DNA from: Shewanella putrefaciens
Lineage (GTDB): Bacteria > Pseudomonadota > Gammaproteobacteria > Enterobacterales > Shewanellaceae
DNA: 64,000 nt
NCBI RefSeq assembly: GCF_016406325.1
Contig: NZ_CP066370.1
Location: forward strand, 4,278,001 to 4,342,000
Reading direction: 5' to 3'
Under the pieces are notes generated by a model that did no database searches, was not told the DNA's origin, and saw nothing but the letters and a program-made list of their open reading frames with translations. Positions within the stretch are counted from its first letter, which is position 1. Every line of letters begins with the position of its first letter. Positions 36,797 to 46,534 of this stretch are shown here, in pieces. Both the position numbers and the translations under genes were made by a program.

Positions 36797-39253
36797 TTAA
36801 AACTGACAACTCGCCGTTTCTGGGGTTTGCTTGCCGTTAGCATCGTACTTTTTAAGGCATCCAGCCTTACCCATATCATATATTTTCTCGTATTCTAACT
36901 TGCCATTTTTATAAGACTTATACACCCCATGAGTTTTTGGGTTCTCTAAGTGATAAATCTTACGGCCTTTAGTGATATGTGAGTAATCGGCAAAACCCGG
37001 CTCTTCGGAATAGATGACACCGTTAATGTAGCGCTTGTGGATCACATGCTGCTCATCGATACGCAGCATTTCATTCGCTATCTTGCCATTCATGTCGTAA
37101 CACACTTTATCAACGGCATAATTGCTATCGAGATCTTCAATACAACTCACGGCACCATTATCAAAGTACTCGCGCTGTATACCGCAGCGCGCAATGGCGT
37201 TATCCCAGAAATAAGGTTCACCGTTCCAGGTTTCGCCTTCTTGCTGGCAGTAGTTCCACAGGCTTCTTAATTGCCCATTGGGATAGAAACTGTAATGGGG
37301 GCCAGAGACACGGTTATTCACTTGGTGACCATATCGGGAGAGTGAGTAACCACCATCAGTGGAATAACTGATACTTGGGCCGTATTCCTTACCCGCTTTG
37401 TACGTTTTTAAATTTAATAAACGGCCATTGGAATCAAACTGATATTCTTTATCTACAGCGCCATTGGTGTAATAAGCCAATTTATACAAGGTGCCGCTGC
37501 TATAATATTCACGCTGTTCACCGTGTTTTATCGATGAAGAGGCTTCATTTTTGCCATTGATCACCCCTTCACAATCATCTGAGTAGGGATTTTCACGCAT
37601 AATACATTCATCGTGCGAAGGCTTAAGCGTCACCGCTTCATTAAATTGATAACTCGTGAGTTCAGTCAGTTCACCGTTCTGGGGATTAAAGCGCATTTGC
37701 TGACCATCAAACTCTCCTTGGCGGTAGTTAGCGATATCCACCACGACATTCGGACTTGAATACCAAATACTCTGACCATTAAGGCGGCCTTGTTCATAAT
37801 GGCGGACATTAAACATCAGATTATTTTTGTCGAATGATCTAGACTCTCCTTGACGTAAGCCATTGACATAGCTCACTTCGGTACGAGTCCCATCTTCGGC
37901 TTTAAATACCCAAGGGCCAGTACGTTTTCCTGCAAGATAGGCACCTTCGCCTACTTGATCACGGAAATGTCCGCTCGTCACTTTATCGACCCAAGGACCT
38001 TGTTTGACACCCTTTTGATATTGGCCTTTGCTGCCATCAGCCTCAAGCCACTCGCCATCTTTTACGCCATTAAGATAAATACCTTTTGCCACTAATCGCT
38101 TATCGCCTTCCGTACTGGAGTCATAATCGGGTTCATAGACTTCGTAGGGGCCGTCGAGCACATCCTGATTGTAATGGGCAAAACCAAAGCTATCGGCCTC
38201 ATCAAACATCGACTGTGCAATCCATTTACCTTGCTTTTTACCGTCAAGATATTCACCTTCCCAATAAATGGCTTGGTTCTCTGTCTCCATCCACTTACCG
38301 ACTTTTTTGCCCTGTTTGTAGTTACCAGAGTAAACCACGCTACCATTGCGACCATCGTAGGCTGCATACGGGCCATCGAGCACACCTTGGGCATAATGAC
38401 TTTCACTGGCAAGCCCGGCCCAAGTGCTACCCATGCCCATGCTCATAAAATCGTAGGATGGGCCTGTTTTAGGGATCACGGCACCACCACTTTTAAGCCA
38501 ATCAAAGTCATCGGCCTCAAAGGCCACGCTCACTAATACAAAGCTAGCGTCTTCTTCACTATATCCACTGCGGTCAAAGGTGGTCACTAAGCTATATTGG
38601 CGCTCATTGCCTTGGGCATCTTTATCTTTACGAGTGAGTGGATAACGTAATTTATATTCGACGGCTGTCTTCACATCGACGGGTGAACCTTCGGAATTAC
38701 GATAACCCACTAAGGTCGGCTTGAGCTTAGTAGAACCATCGACAATCGCTTTAATGGCGGGATCTTCAACCGCCTCAACATCATAGGTCATACGGTATTG
38801 TTGCGGAGGAATTTGGCTTAACACTTTACGAACGCTACCCACGGTAAACGAGGTTAAGGTTGGTGCCACTTCATCAAGCACAATCTGTAGGCGAGGGAGT
38901 TTTGTGAGCTCATCCCCTTCAAAACCATAGCCCCGTAAATGCTGACCATCGGCATCCCTGAGCATGACAACCACTTCTTTGGTGCCGCCTTTATCAAAAT
39001 CGAGATAAAAAACCGCTACGATTTCAGCAGCACCATAATCATCAACACGCACGCCGGGCGCATCACCGTAGAGCATTTCACTCCATACTTTATGATCTTT
39101 TTGATAGAAATTAAGCCATTGCCCGTTAGGTAAATCGACTGGACCATGGACAATTTTGTCGTAATCCTCAGCGTCAGCCACAGGAATGACAGTCAAAAGA
39201 GATAACAACACCGCACTCACTGCAGCGAATAAACTACGAATCGAAAGTTCCAT
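36797..39253 (-). CDS. Large exported protein with MORN/YwqK-type repeats
   Basis: An 818-residue protein with a signal peptide (FAAVSAVLLSLLTVIPVADA). After a unique N-terminal part of about 270 residues come many MORN-like units of the form G-x-Y-x-x-G-x-x-x-G-x-W (KQGKKVGKWME, YLDGKKQGKWIA, LNGVKDGEWLE, AGKRTGPWVF, VNGLRQGE, YNGL-type YINGVIYSE). There are a dozen or more from about residue 285 to the end. Such repeats bind membranes or act as scaffolds. No catalytic domain was seen. It is alone, with an AAGGTG ribosome site. Confidence 0.8.
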   Translation of the reverse strand: MELSIRSLFAAVSAVLLSLLTVIPVADAEDYDKIVHGPVDLPNGQWLNFYQKDHKVWSEMLYGDAPGVRVDDYGAAEIVAVFYLDFDKGGTKEVVVMLRDADGQHLRGYGFEGDELTKLPRLQIVLDEVAPTLTSFTVGSVRKVLSQIPPQQYRMTYDVEAVEDPAIKAIVDGSTKLKPTLVGYRNSEGSPVDVKTAVEYKLRYPLTRKDKDAQGNERQYSLVTTFDRSGYSEEDASFVLVSVAFEADDFDWLKSGGAVIPKTGPSYDFMSMGMGSTWAGLASESHYAQGVLDGPYAAYDGRNGSVVYSGNYKQGKKVGKWMETENQAIYWEGEYLDGKKQGKWIAQSMFDEADSFGFAHYNQDVLDGPYEVYEPDYDSSTEGDKRLVAKGIYLNGVKDGEWLEADGSKGQYQKGVKQGPWVDKVTSGHFRDQVGEGAYLAGKRTGPWVFKAEDGTRTEVSYVNGLRQGESRSFDKNNLMFNVRHYEQGRLNGQSIWYSSPNVVVDIANYRQGEFDGQQMRFNPQNGELTELTSYQFNEAVTLKPSHDECIMRENPYSDDCEGVINGKNEASSSIKHGEQREYYSSGTLYKLAYYTNGAVDKEYQFDSNGRLLNLKTYKAGKEYGPSISYSTDGGYSLSRYGHQVNNRVSGPHYSFYPNGQLRSLWNYCQQEGETWNGEPYFWDNAIARCGIQREYFDNGAVSCIEDLDSNYAVDKVCYDMNGKIANEMLRIDEQHVIHKRYINGVIYSEEPGFADYSHITKGRKIYHLENPKTHGVYKSYKNGKLEYEKIYDMGKAGCLKKYDANGKQTPETASCQF

Positions 39254-39354
39254 TTAACTACACCTTTTATCCCGACGCCTCGCGCCTCATGCGCACCAGT
39301 AAACGGAGCGGATTTTAAGCTAAGATACGTTATTCAGGAAGTAGCAGAGATAAA

Positions 39355-39378
39355 AAAGGCCGCGAAGGCGGCCTTATT
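39355..39378 (-). terminator. Terminator of the acyl-CoA synthetase gene
   Basis: AAGGCCGC / GCGGCCTT with a 4-base loop is followed, on the minus strand, by six T. It lies about 20 bp past the stop of the synthetase gene. Confidence 0.88.
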
Positions 39379-39396
39379 AGATCATTGTTTTAACAA

Positions 39397-41193
39397 TCAA
39401 TTACTATACATAGCATTAATTTCATGGGCGTATTTATGGTAAATCATCTTGCGCCGCAGCTTGAGCGTTGGGGTGATTAAACCTGCTTCCATTGAAAATG
39501 CTTCAGGCAACAGAGTGAACTTTTTAATCTGCTCAAACCCCGCCAATTCATGCTGCAATTGCTTAAGACGCTGCTCAAAATGCTCAACCACATGGCTATG
39601 GCGTAGCAATTCTAGGGATGATTCGTACTTCAGTCCCTTTTCTTTCGCCCAAGCTTCCAAAGACTCAAACGCAGGTACAATCAAAGCCGTCACATAGTTG
39701 CGAGCATCGGCAATAATCGCCACTTGTTCGATAAATGGACAACGTCCAACGGTACCTTCCACTCTTTGTGGCGCAATATATTTGCCGTTAGAGGTTTTCA
39801 TCAATTCTTTAATACGATCGGTAATAAATAAATTACCGTTCGCATCAAAACACCCTGCATCACCGGTTTTTAACCAACCATCTTCAAATGCAGCGGCAGT
39901 GTCTTCGGGGCGATTGTAATAACCACGCATCACAGTGGCACCGCGAACTAAAATCTCATCATCCTTACCTAGCTTGATTTCGGTTTCAAGCAGTGGTTGA
40001 CCATTAGAACCTGGCACACGATTATCTAAGGTATTACAGGTCACAGTCGCGTTGGTTTCTGTCATGCCGTAACCACAAAGTACAGGAATACCAATAGCAT
40101 GGAAGAAAGAGCCGACATTGAGATCTAATGCGGCACCACCACAGGGCATAAATTTCAAACGTCCACCCAGTACAGCCTGTAGCTTGCTGTAAACCAGCTT
40201 ATTTGCCAGTTGCCATTGCAGAGATAACCATAAGCTTCCCTTCGCACGGCGCTGTCCGACTTCGAACTGACGCTCACCCACACGCATCGCCCAAGCAAAC
40301 ATTTTTTTACGGCTTTCGGGGGATTTAGCCACTTTGTCTTGCACTGCACTGTACACTTTTTCGAGAAAACGCGGCACGACACATAAGGTATGCGGGCGCA
40401 CGGCGCTGATTGCCTCTTTTACTCTTTGCGTGTTTTGCAGATACACGTTATGGCCACCACGACACAACACGTAGAAGCTCCAACTGCGCTCAAATACATG
40501 GCTCAATGGCAAAAATGCCAAAGACACATCCCCAGAGCTAAACGCCAGTTTTTGATCATGCTGACGTATGGTAGACGCCATATTACGGTAATCCAGCATT
40601 ACGCCTTTAGGATCGCCCGTGGTGCCAGAGGTATAAATTAACGTCAGTAAATCATCGAGATTTGCAGCCTCTAAACGCTGGTTTAGCTCTGCTTCTTGCG
40701 TATAGCCGCCAGCGAGTAACGTATCTAAATGCCAGTGTTGATTGTCTTTATCGGCAACGAGTGTCACGCTCGAATCGAAAACAATCACATGCTCAAGGCT
40801 TGGGCAAATTGTCTGCAACTCACACGCCATGGCGTATTGCTTAGCGTCGTCGACAAAAATTACTTTGGCAGCGGCATCGTTAACGATAAAACTCGCTTGC
40901 TCTATAGTACTGGTAGGATAAATCGGCACCACAATGGCGCGACTCTTAAGTGTACCTATATCGGCACAAGTCCACTGCGGGCAGTTTTGCGACAGGATGA
41001 CACAACGGTCTTGCACTTGTACGCCAAGCTCGATCAACACCTGTGCAATTTTACTACTAGTATGATCAAATGCTTGCCAGCTCACCTGATGCCAAGGAGC
41101 AGCCATTTCAAAACCTTCCAGCGCGATGGCATCCTTTAAGGACGCGCTTTGCTGCCGTAAAAGTTGAATTACATGATATTGTTCGAGAGACAT
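39397..41193 (-). CDS. Long-chain acyl-CoA synthetase (AMP-binding, FadD15-like)
   Basis: A 598-residue adenylate-forming enzyme that activates fatty acids to acyl-CoA. Core motifs: DDLLTLIYTSGTTGDPKGVML (P-loop), LPLSHVFERSW, CGYGMTETNATVTC, ILVRGATVMRGYYNRP, WLKTGDAGCFDANGNLFITDR and the C-terminal ELMKTSNGKYIAPQRVEG with the catalytic Lys. The length and sequence are those of the long-chain AMP-forming group related to eukaryotic ACSL and bacterial FadD15, not E. coli FadD. AAGGTGAG precedes the ATG. It is monocistronic. Confidence 0.92.
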   Translation of the reverse strand: MSLEQYHVIQLLRQQSASLKDAIALEGFEMAAPWHQVSWQAFDHTSSKIAQVLIELGVQVQDRCVILSQNCPQWTCADIGTLKSRAIVVPIYPTSTIEQASFIVNDAAAKVIFVDDAKQYAMACELQTICPSLEHVIVFDSSVTLVADKDNQHWHLDTLLAGGYTQEAELNQRLEAANLDDLLTLIYTSGTTGDPKGVMLDYRNMASTIRQHDQKLAFSSGDVSLAFLPLSHVFERSWSFYVLCRGGHNVYLQNTQRVKEAISAVRPHTLCVVPRFLEKVYSAVQDKVAKSPESRKKMFAWAMRVGERQFEVGQRRAKGSLWLSLQWQLANKLVYSKLQAVLGGRLKFMPCGGAALDLNVGSFFHAIGIPVLCGYGMTETNATVTCNTLDNRVPGSNGQPLLETEIKLGKDDEILVRGATVMRGYYNRPEDTAAAFEDGWLKTGDAGCFDANGNLFITDRIKELMKTSNGKYIAPQRVEGTVGRCPFIEQVAIIADARNYVTALIVPAFESLEAWAKEKGLKYESSLELLRHSHVVEHFEQRLKQLQHELAGFEQIKKFTLLPEAFSMEAGLITPTLKLRRKMIYHKYAHEINAMYSN

Positions 41194-41385
41194 AAGAGAC
41201 TCACCTTTTTAGCTTACAAGTGTACCGCTTTTGCAGCATTCTACCTGAAGGCAAGCCAAAAACTAAGAGTTTTTGCTCTAATGTTATGCAAATGTCGCCC
41301 AAATCACGCTGTAAATCGCCTTTTACGGTATGCCACCCCTCGTTTTACTCGCTTATCAGAGCGAACAACATTTAATCTATAAACG

Positions 41386-42702
41386 TCAATTCGCTCCCAT
41401 AATATCGCTTTTCCAGAGGGTTTTCTTACCCCAAACCAGCACCACTTGTGCCACAAGCGATAAGAGTATATCCCATAACAACCAATCAGTTAGATTACTA
41501 CCACCCCGTAAAGAGGCAAGACTGATAGACACCCACAGGGAATGCCCCGCCACTATCATCATTGTCAGTGTGACATGTAAAACTCGCCGACACATACAGC
41601 CAAAACCGAGTATCAAGGCGCAAGCGCAGTAAGTACTCAACGTCAGGTGAGCGACCAATAGCAAACTCACATCGCCGTTAATCCCCCCAAGCAACAAGCT
41701 ACAGACAAAGATCATACCTGCAATCACATTCAGTAACCGCTGCTGCCCATGGTAAAAAGCATTGATAAGCCCTTGACGACCGTTAAATCCCGGCATTAAT
41801 AACAGGGTCTCTGTTGCCCGTGAGCGTTGCACGCGGCTCCAATGTACTAGCGAACAACTAATCACACTAAACTGCGCCAAAAGTAATAATATTGGAAAAT
41901 CCCACTGCAATTGCAGTGATAACGCCCCAAGCCCTAAGGTAAAAATAGGCAATAATAACAATAGAATGGTGAGCATAGGGCCAATAAAAAAATTGGTTGG
42001 ATGCAGATAACGCTCAAAACGGCTCAAGATGCGCATGGATTGCAGATTGGGTAGCCAAAACCAGCCCATTTCAAGACCATTAAGATACACGACCCTCGCA
42101 TTACCACGCCAAGGTAAAGTACGACATTGATAGATAATAACAATGCCCATAATCAGCAATACACTCAAACTTAGCCATAGTGGAATATGACGTTCAATCA
42201 AGGAGATAAATGGCATTAACATGAATAATAAAAATGCGGCATAAAACCATTGCGCGGCCAATAAACATAACCCGATAAACCCTAAACTGATGACCAGCGC
42301 CAACACTAAGATCGGCAGACTTGCAACAAACCCAAAACTAACACATAAAATCAAGAGGATGCCAATTACACTACTTAGGATCAGCCCACTTTGGATAAAA
42401 ATATTCCGCCTGTAATTTGGTATCAGTTGTGAGCATTCACTCGCCATTAAACGGATAAATTGCCATGCAATTGCCGCGGAGACTGACACAACTCCCATCG
42501 ATAGGAATAATTCCAAGCTGTCCTTTTGACCGAACCAACCCGCTACACCACCCAACACAAGACTCAGCAAACCCGTTCCCAAAAAACTAATACTGCCGAT
42601 ATCAAAGCACCAAAGGCGCAATATACCCATAAAAGGATGCATTCGCTGACTCGTTCTTTTGCCCTTCGCGACTTGTATCTGCTTATGGTGCGCCGCACTC
42701 AT
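41386..42702 (-). CDS. ABC transporter membrane protein of a YtrA-type operon
   Basis: A 438-residue membrane protein with about ten to twelve hydrophobic spans and no soluble domain. There is no recognised substrate motif. Its first codon overlaps the stop of the ATPase gene (ATGA, 4 bp), so the two are translationally coupled. The set GntR regulator - ATPase - permease on one strand is typical of YtrA-like, stress- or antibiotic-responsive exporters. The cargo is unknown. Confidence 0.8.
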   Translation of the reverse strand: MSAAHHKQIQVAKGKRTSQRMHPFMGILRLWCFDIGSISFLGTGLLSLVLGGVAGWFGQKDSLELFLSMGVVSVSAAIAWQFIRLMASECSQLIPNYRRNIFIQSGLILSSVIGILLILCVSFGFVASLPILVLALVISLGFIGLCLLAAQWFYAAFLLFMLMPFISLIERHIPLWLSLSVLLIMGIVIIYQCRTLPWRGNARVVYLNGLEMGWFWLPNLQSMRILSRFERYLHPTNFFIGPMLTILLLLLPIFTLGLGALSLQLQWDFPILLLLAQFSVISCSLVHWSRVQRSRATETLLLMPGFNGRQGLINAFYHGQQRLLNVIAGMIFVCSLLLGGINGDVSLLLVAHLTLSTYCACALILGFGCMCRRVLHVTLTMMIVAGHSLWVSISLASLRGGSNLTDWLLWDILLSLVAQVVLVWGKKTLWKSDIMGAN

Positions 42703-43562
42703 CTGTGTAGCTCCATAAATAGTTGCTCAAGGTTTAAGGCTTCATTCTTTAACACGCCCGCTATTGGCGCGCAGTGCTCACCTAAATCCACCAGCACAGA
42801 GTCACCTACACGGCTCAGCACGGTAATTGGCTCGGGCAAAATAGTTTCAGGAGCGAGTGTTAACAAACGCACTTCTTCTCGCAGAGCATCGATTTCCTTA
42901 AACAGCACTAACTCGCCCTGTTTAATCAGCGCCACATGGCTAGCAACTCGCTCTATATCTGAGGTGATATGGGATGAAAACAGTACGGCAGAACCAGATT
43001 CGAGGGCGAGATCGAACAAATCGACCATAAACTTGCGCCGAACTATAGGGTCGAGACTGGCGACGGGCTCATCGAGGATCAACAACTCGGGGCGATAGGC
43101 CATCGCCATAATCAAGGCTAGCGATTGCCTTTGCCCAACCGATAAACGCTGCACCTGTTGGGTCACATCTAACTCGAAACGTACCAACCAATCTTGCTCT
43201 AATTGCATATCCCAATTAGGGTAAAAACTGCGGTGTAAGTCGAGGGCTCGCTCAATGGTAAAACCTTCATAACCAAAGGGTTGCTGCGGTACATAACCTA
43301 TACGCTCCTTTGCCTGTGAGCTTAAATCGTTTGGTGCTTCACCTAAGGTCGTAATGCTGCCAGCATCCGGCGTTAAAATACCCAATGCACAGCGCATCAG
43401 AGTCGATTTACCCGCTCCATTTTGCCCTAGTAACCCCACCACCATTCCCGCTGACAAGGTTAATGATAAATCCTTAAGCGCCCACTTTTCACTCGCATTT
43501 TTACCGCGAAAGACTTTATTGACTTGGTTAAATTCAAGAATTGGCGTGCGCTCTTGGTCCAT
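42699..43562 (-). CDS. ABC transporter ATP-binding protein (YtrB-like)
   Basis: A 287-residue ATPase. The Walker A GLLGQNGAGKSTLMR, Q-loop VPQQPFGYEGFT, signature LSVGQRQSLALIMAMAYRPE, Walker B ELLILDEPVASLDP and switch His (SSHI) are all intact. A C-terminal extension of about 70 residues follows the core. It lies 42 bp after the GntR gene and overlaps the permease gene by 4 bp. Confidence 0.93.
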   Translation of the reverse strand: MDQERTPILEFNQVNKVFRGKNASEKWALKDLSLTLSAGMVVGLLGQNGAGKSTLMRCALGILTPDAGSITTLGEAPNDLSSQAKERIGYVPQQPFGYEGFTIERALDLHRSFYPNWDMQLEQDWLVRFELDVTQQVQRLSVGQRQSLALIMAMAYRPELLILDEPVASLDPIVRRKFMVDLFDLALESGSAVLFSSHITSDIERVASHVALIKQGELVLFKEIDALREEVRLLTLAPETILPEPITVLSRVGDSVLVDLGEHCAPIAGVLKNEALNLEQLFMELHR

Positions 43563-43604
43563 CGAATTTCATCCTTTTTATTCTATTTATCGATACGTTA
43601 CTTT

Positions 43605-43976
43605 CTAATCTTGCCAGCGTTCGTTCAGCAGTTGCTGCAACTCAGGCAAGCTGACGCCTAACTGTTTTGCCTGTGATAACAAGGCATCGAGCTGGGGTTC
43701 GAGCAGACTGATACCCGATGCCATTGTTTCTGTTCGCAACGCGACTTTTGTCGCTTGACCACGGCGGCGTTCGAGCCAACCTTGATCGACAAGTTGTTGA
43801 ATCGCCCTGGAAACGGTCATGGGATTTACGGCTAAATGCTCGGCAATTTGGCGTACAGAGGGTAATACGTCTTCCACTTGCAGTTGACCACCCACAATTA
43901 AGCGCACGATTTGCTCGTGTAATTGTTTATAGATGGGTTCGCCACTACTGGGGTTGACATTTAAAAGTTCTAACAT
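43605..43976 (-). CDS. GntR family regulator, YtrA subfamily
   Basis: A 123-residue regulator. A GntR winged helix-turn-helix fills residues 8-75 (PIYKQLHEQIVRLIVGGQL, LPSVRQIAEHLAVNPMTVSRAIQQLVDQGWLERRRGQ). A short C-terminal helical tail of about 45 residues replaces the effector domain of larger GntR proteins, the mark of the YtrA group. It heads the ABC operon it probably represses. AAAGG lies close to the ATG. Confidence 0.93.
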   Translation of the reverse strand: MLELLNVNPSSGEPIYKQLHEQIVRLIVGGQLQVEDVLPSVRQIAEHLAVNPMTVSRAIQQLVDQGWLERRRGQATKVALRTETMASGISLLEPQLDALLSQAKQLGVSLPELQQLLNERWQD

Positions 43977-43990
43977 TAGCCTTTACACAC

Positions 43991-44002
43991 TGTATTAATA
44001 CA
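43991..44002. promoter_or_regulatory. Palindrome upstream of the YtrA-type operon
   Basis: The perfect 12-bp palindrome TGTATTAATACA lies 15 bp upstream of the GntR start. It is followed by GATACA and GATACACTGGTAT elements at 44004-44024. This suits autoregulation. The hydrolase gene at 44070 diverges from here and might share control. Confidence 0.5.
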
Positions 44003-44069
44003 TTGATACACCGATACACTGGTATTTAAATTAACACATTCGTCCTGAAATGCAAAAAGGAAAGCGCTC

Positions 44070-45710
44070 ATGATAGATAGCATGACACACAGGAAGTTAA
44101 GCAAAACAGCTCAGCCCCTTTCGCCAACGCGACCATGGCATAGCACCAAGGCTACATGCTATAGCGCCATGTTAAGCACATGGAGCTTAAGCCAAAAGCG
44201 CTTAAGCATAAGCGCACTCATACTGGCAATAACAAGTACAGCAACTTGGGCGAATGAGGTAAAAAACCAAGATATACAAGCGGCGAGCAAGAGCAATACC
44301 TGTTATGTGGAAGGCGTATCCGATCGTTTAAATTGCGGCTTTGTGACCGTACCCGAAAACCCTAACAAACCCGATGGCAAACAGATCCAAGTACATTACG
44401 TGGTATTGCCCGCGGTGAAAAATGCCAACCATGAAGAAGCCTTACTAGCCATTGCTGGCGGCCCAGGACAGTCGGCCATAGATAACGCAGCGGGTTTTGA
44501 TGCCATGCTGAGTAAGGTCCGTCAACAACGGGATATTCTACTGATAGACCAACGGGGAACTGGCCGTTCCAATCTATTGACCTGTGATGAAAGCGCTAAT
44601 CCACTCTCCTTAGATGATGACAGTATCGATCCTAGTGCTGAAACACAAAAATGCTTAGATAAAATCGATGCCGATGTTAGCCAGTATGGCAGCCTTAACG
44701 CAGTCAAAGATTTTGAAGCTGTGCGAGCGCACTTAGGTTATAAAAAACTGCATATCTACGGCATCTCCTACGGTACTCGCATGGCGCAGCTTTATATGCG
44801 TTTGTATCCAGAGCAGCTAGCCACAGTCACCTTAGATGGTGTAGTGCCCATGCAGCAAAGCGTGTTAGAGATAGGCTCGGCAATTGATCGTGGTTTTGAA
44901 TTACTGTTTAAAGATTGCCAAGAAAATACCGCCTGCAAACAGCAGTTTCCACAACTTAAGGCCGAATTTGAACAGGTAGCAAACACTCTGGCGAAGGGAG
45001 CAATCACAGAAAATGTGTTCGATCCCGTCACAGGGGAAAAAAACCAACTCATCATAACACGCGGAAAATTTTACGGAGCCATCCGTATGGCACTGTATCA
45101 AACCAATGTGCGCGCCCTTGTGCCCCACGCAATCCATCAAGCTGCAAACAATCATTTTCAACCACTTCTGGGGTTATATGCCCTCACAGTTGATAACGCT
45201 GGCATAGCAATGGGCATGCACACCTCTGTGGTTTGCGGTGAAGATATCCATCGCATCACGCCTGCTATGCGAGAAAAAGCAGCAAGCTCTTATGTTGGTC
45301 AAACCATGTTGGACTCAATGGAAAAAACCTGTGCAATCTGGAAAGTCCCCGCGGTAGATAACAGCTTTAGCGAACCCATTAGCAGCAATATTCCAACCTT
45401 ACTTTTATCCGGTGAAATCGACCCCGCCACACCGCCTAGTTGGGGCGAGTTAGCCATGGAAAAACTCACTAACGCCAAACACTTTATCGCTCCCTATGCC
45501 ACCCACGGTGTCGCTTATCAATCCTGTGCCAATGGATTGGTGGCGGATTTAGTTCGTACGGGCTCAATAAACGACCTCGACGGCGAATGTTTAAACAAAG
45601 ATGTGCGCCGCAGCTTTTATTTAAATGCCAGCTCAGTCGAGCCGCTTAATGCGACCAGCACAAAAACCACCACAACAAATAATAACGCCAGCACTGGGGC
45701 CAAGGAGTAA
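44070..45710 (+). CDS. Exported alpha/beta-hydrolase, tripeptidyl-aminopeptidase-like
   Basis: A 546-residue secreted serine hydrolase of the proline-iminopeptidase/TAP group. An AGGA site supports the ATG at 44070, which gives a long n-region before the signal core (ISALILAITSTATWA). An ATG at 44169 gives a more usual signal peptide but has no ribosome site. Catalytic features: oxyanion GGPGQSA, nucleophile elbow GISYGTR, Asp in SGEIDPATP and His in ATHGV. The C-terminal TAP-like part has Cys residues. It is 3 bp from the next ABC ATPase gene, so it is co-transcribed with an exporter. Confidence 0.87.
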   Translation: MIDSMTHRKLSKTAQPLSPTRPWHSTKATCYSAMLSTWSLSQKRLSISALILAITSTATWANEVKNQDIQAASKSNTCYVEGVSDRLNCGFVTVPENPNKPDGKQIQVHYVVLPAVKNANHEEALLAIAGGPGQSAIDNAAGFDAMLSKVRQQRDILLIDQRGTGRSNLLTCDESANPLSLDDDSIDPSAETQKCLDKIDADVSQYGSLNAVKDFEAVRAHLGYKKLHIYGISYGTRMAQLYMRLYPEQLATVTLDGVVPMQQSVLEIGSAIDRGFELLFKDCQENTACKQQFPQLKAEFEQVANTLAKGAITENVFDPVTGEKNQLIITRGKFYGAIRMALYQTNVRALVPHAIHQAANNHFQPLLGLYALTVDNAGIAMGMHTSVVCGEDIHRITPAMREKAASSYVGQTMLDSMEKTCAIWKVPAVDNSFSEPISSNIPTLLLSGEIDPATPPSWGELAMEKLTNAKHFIAPYATHGVAYQSCANGLVADLVRTGSINDLDGECLNKDVRRSFYLNASSVEPLNATSTKTTTTNNNASTGAKE

Positions 45711-45713
45711 GCC

Positions 45714-46448
45714 ATGATTAAAGTATCCAATCTTTCCAAGCGCATAGGAGAAGTGCAGGCGCTTAATGACTTAAGTTTTGTCGCACAAAATGGCCAAATC
45801 ACAGGATTACTCGGCCCCAATGGTGCAGGCAAAACCACCTGTTTACGCACTATCTTTGGCTTACTAAAACCCGATAACGGTAAAGCTGAAATTGAAGGCA
45901 TCGATGTCACCATCGATCCTATCGGCGCGAAACAACAGCTCGGGTTATTTCCCGATCCTTTTGGTCTGTATGAGCGCTTAACACCACGGGAATACATTCG
46001 CTATTTTGCCGAGTTGAGCGGCTTATCAGCCCGCGAAGCTAAAGAGGCCACCAGCCAAGTGATTGCAAAATTACGCCTCGAAGATATTAGCGATCGCCGT
46101 TGCAAAGGCTTCTCCCAAGGGCAAAGGATGAAAACAGCACTTGCACAGGCAATTGTCCACTGCCCCAGCAATATTATCCTCGACGAACCGACCCGTGGAT
46201 TAGATGTAATGAGCACTCGCTTACTGCGCGATATTCTTATCGACCTAAAAAATCAAGGACATTGCGTGCTGTTCTCTAGCCATGTGATGCAAGAGGTAGC
46301 TGCATTATGCGACCAAGTCATCGTCATGGCCCAAGGTAGAGTTGTTGCCATTGGCAGCCCAACTGAACTTTGCATCCAAACAGGCAAAGACTCGCTCGAA
46401 GAAGCCTTTATTCAACTTATCGGCACGGATGAAGGAATCGCAGCATGA
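45714..46448 (+). CDS. ABC exporter ATP-binding protein (NatA-like)
   Basis: A 244-residue ATPase. Walker A GLLGPNGAGKTTCLR, signature FSQGQRMKTALAQA, Walker B NIILDEPTRGLDV and switch SSHV are intact. AAGGAG precedes the ATG and overlaps the end of the hydrolase gene. The stop overlaps the ATG of a 29-codon ORF that leads to the permease gene. It resembles the sodium-extruding NatA or drug/antibiotic exporters; the substrate is not known. Confidence 0.93.
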   Translation: MIKVSNLSKRIGEVQALNDLSFVAQNGQITGLLGPNGAGKTTCLRTIFGLLKPDNGKAEIEGIDVTIDPIGAKQQLGLFPDPFGLYERLTPREYIRYFAELSGLSAREAKEATSQVIAKLRLEDISDRRCKGFSQGQRMKTALAQAIVHCPSNIILDEPTRGLDVMSTRLLRDILIDLKNQGHCVLFSSHVMQEVAALCDQVIVMAQGRVVAIGSPTELCIQTGKDSLEEAFIQLIGTDEGIAA

Positions 46449-46534
46449 TGACTCAAACTTACAACAATGTAAGCAGTATCAATGATGTACAAACTCAGAT
46501 AGATATGCTCATGGATAAAGGAATAACAGCATGA
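46445..46534 (+). CDS. 29-residue mini-ORF bridging the ATPase and permease genes
   Basis: Starts at the ATG at 46445, which overlaps the ATPase stop (ATGA), and ends at a TGA that overlaps the permease ATG (ATGA). It has its own AAGGAAT site. The product (MMTQTYNNVSSINDVQTQID..., ending LMDKGITA) has no membrane span. The two junctions are near-copies: AAGGAAT, two variable bases, then CAGCATGA. This suggests a duplicated start region or a coupling peptide. Whether the peptide itself matters is unknown. Confidence 0.5.
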   Translation: MMTQTYNNVSSINDVQTQIDMLMDKGITA

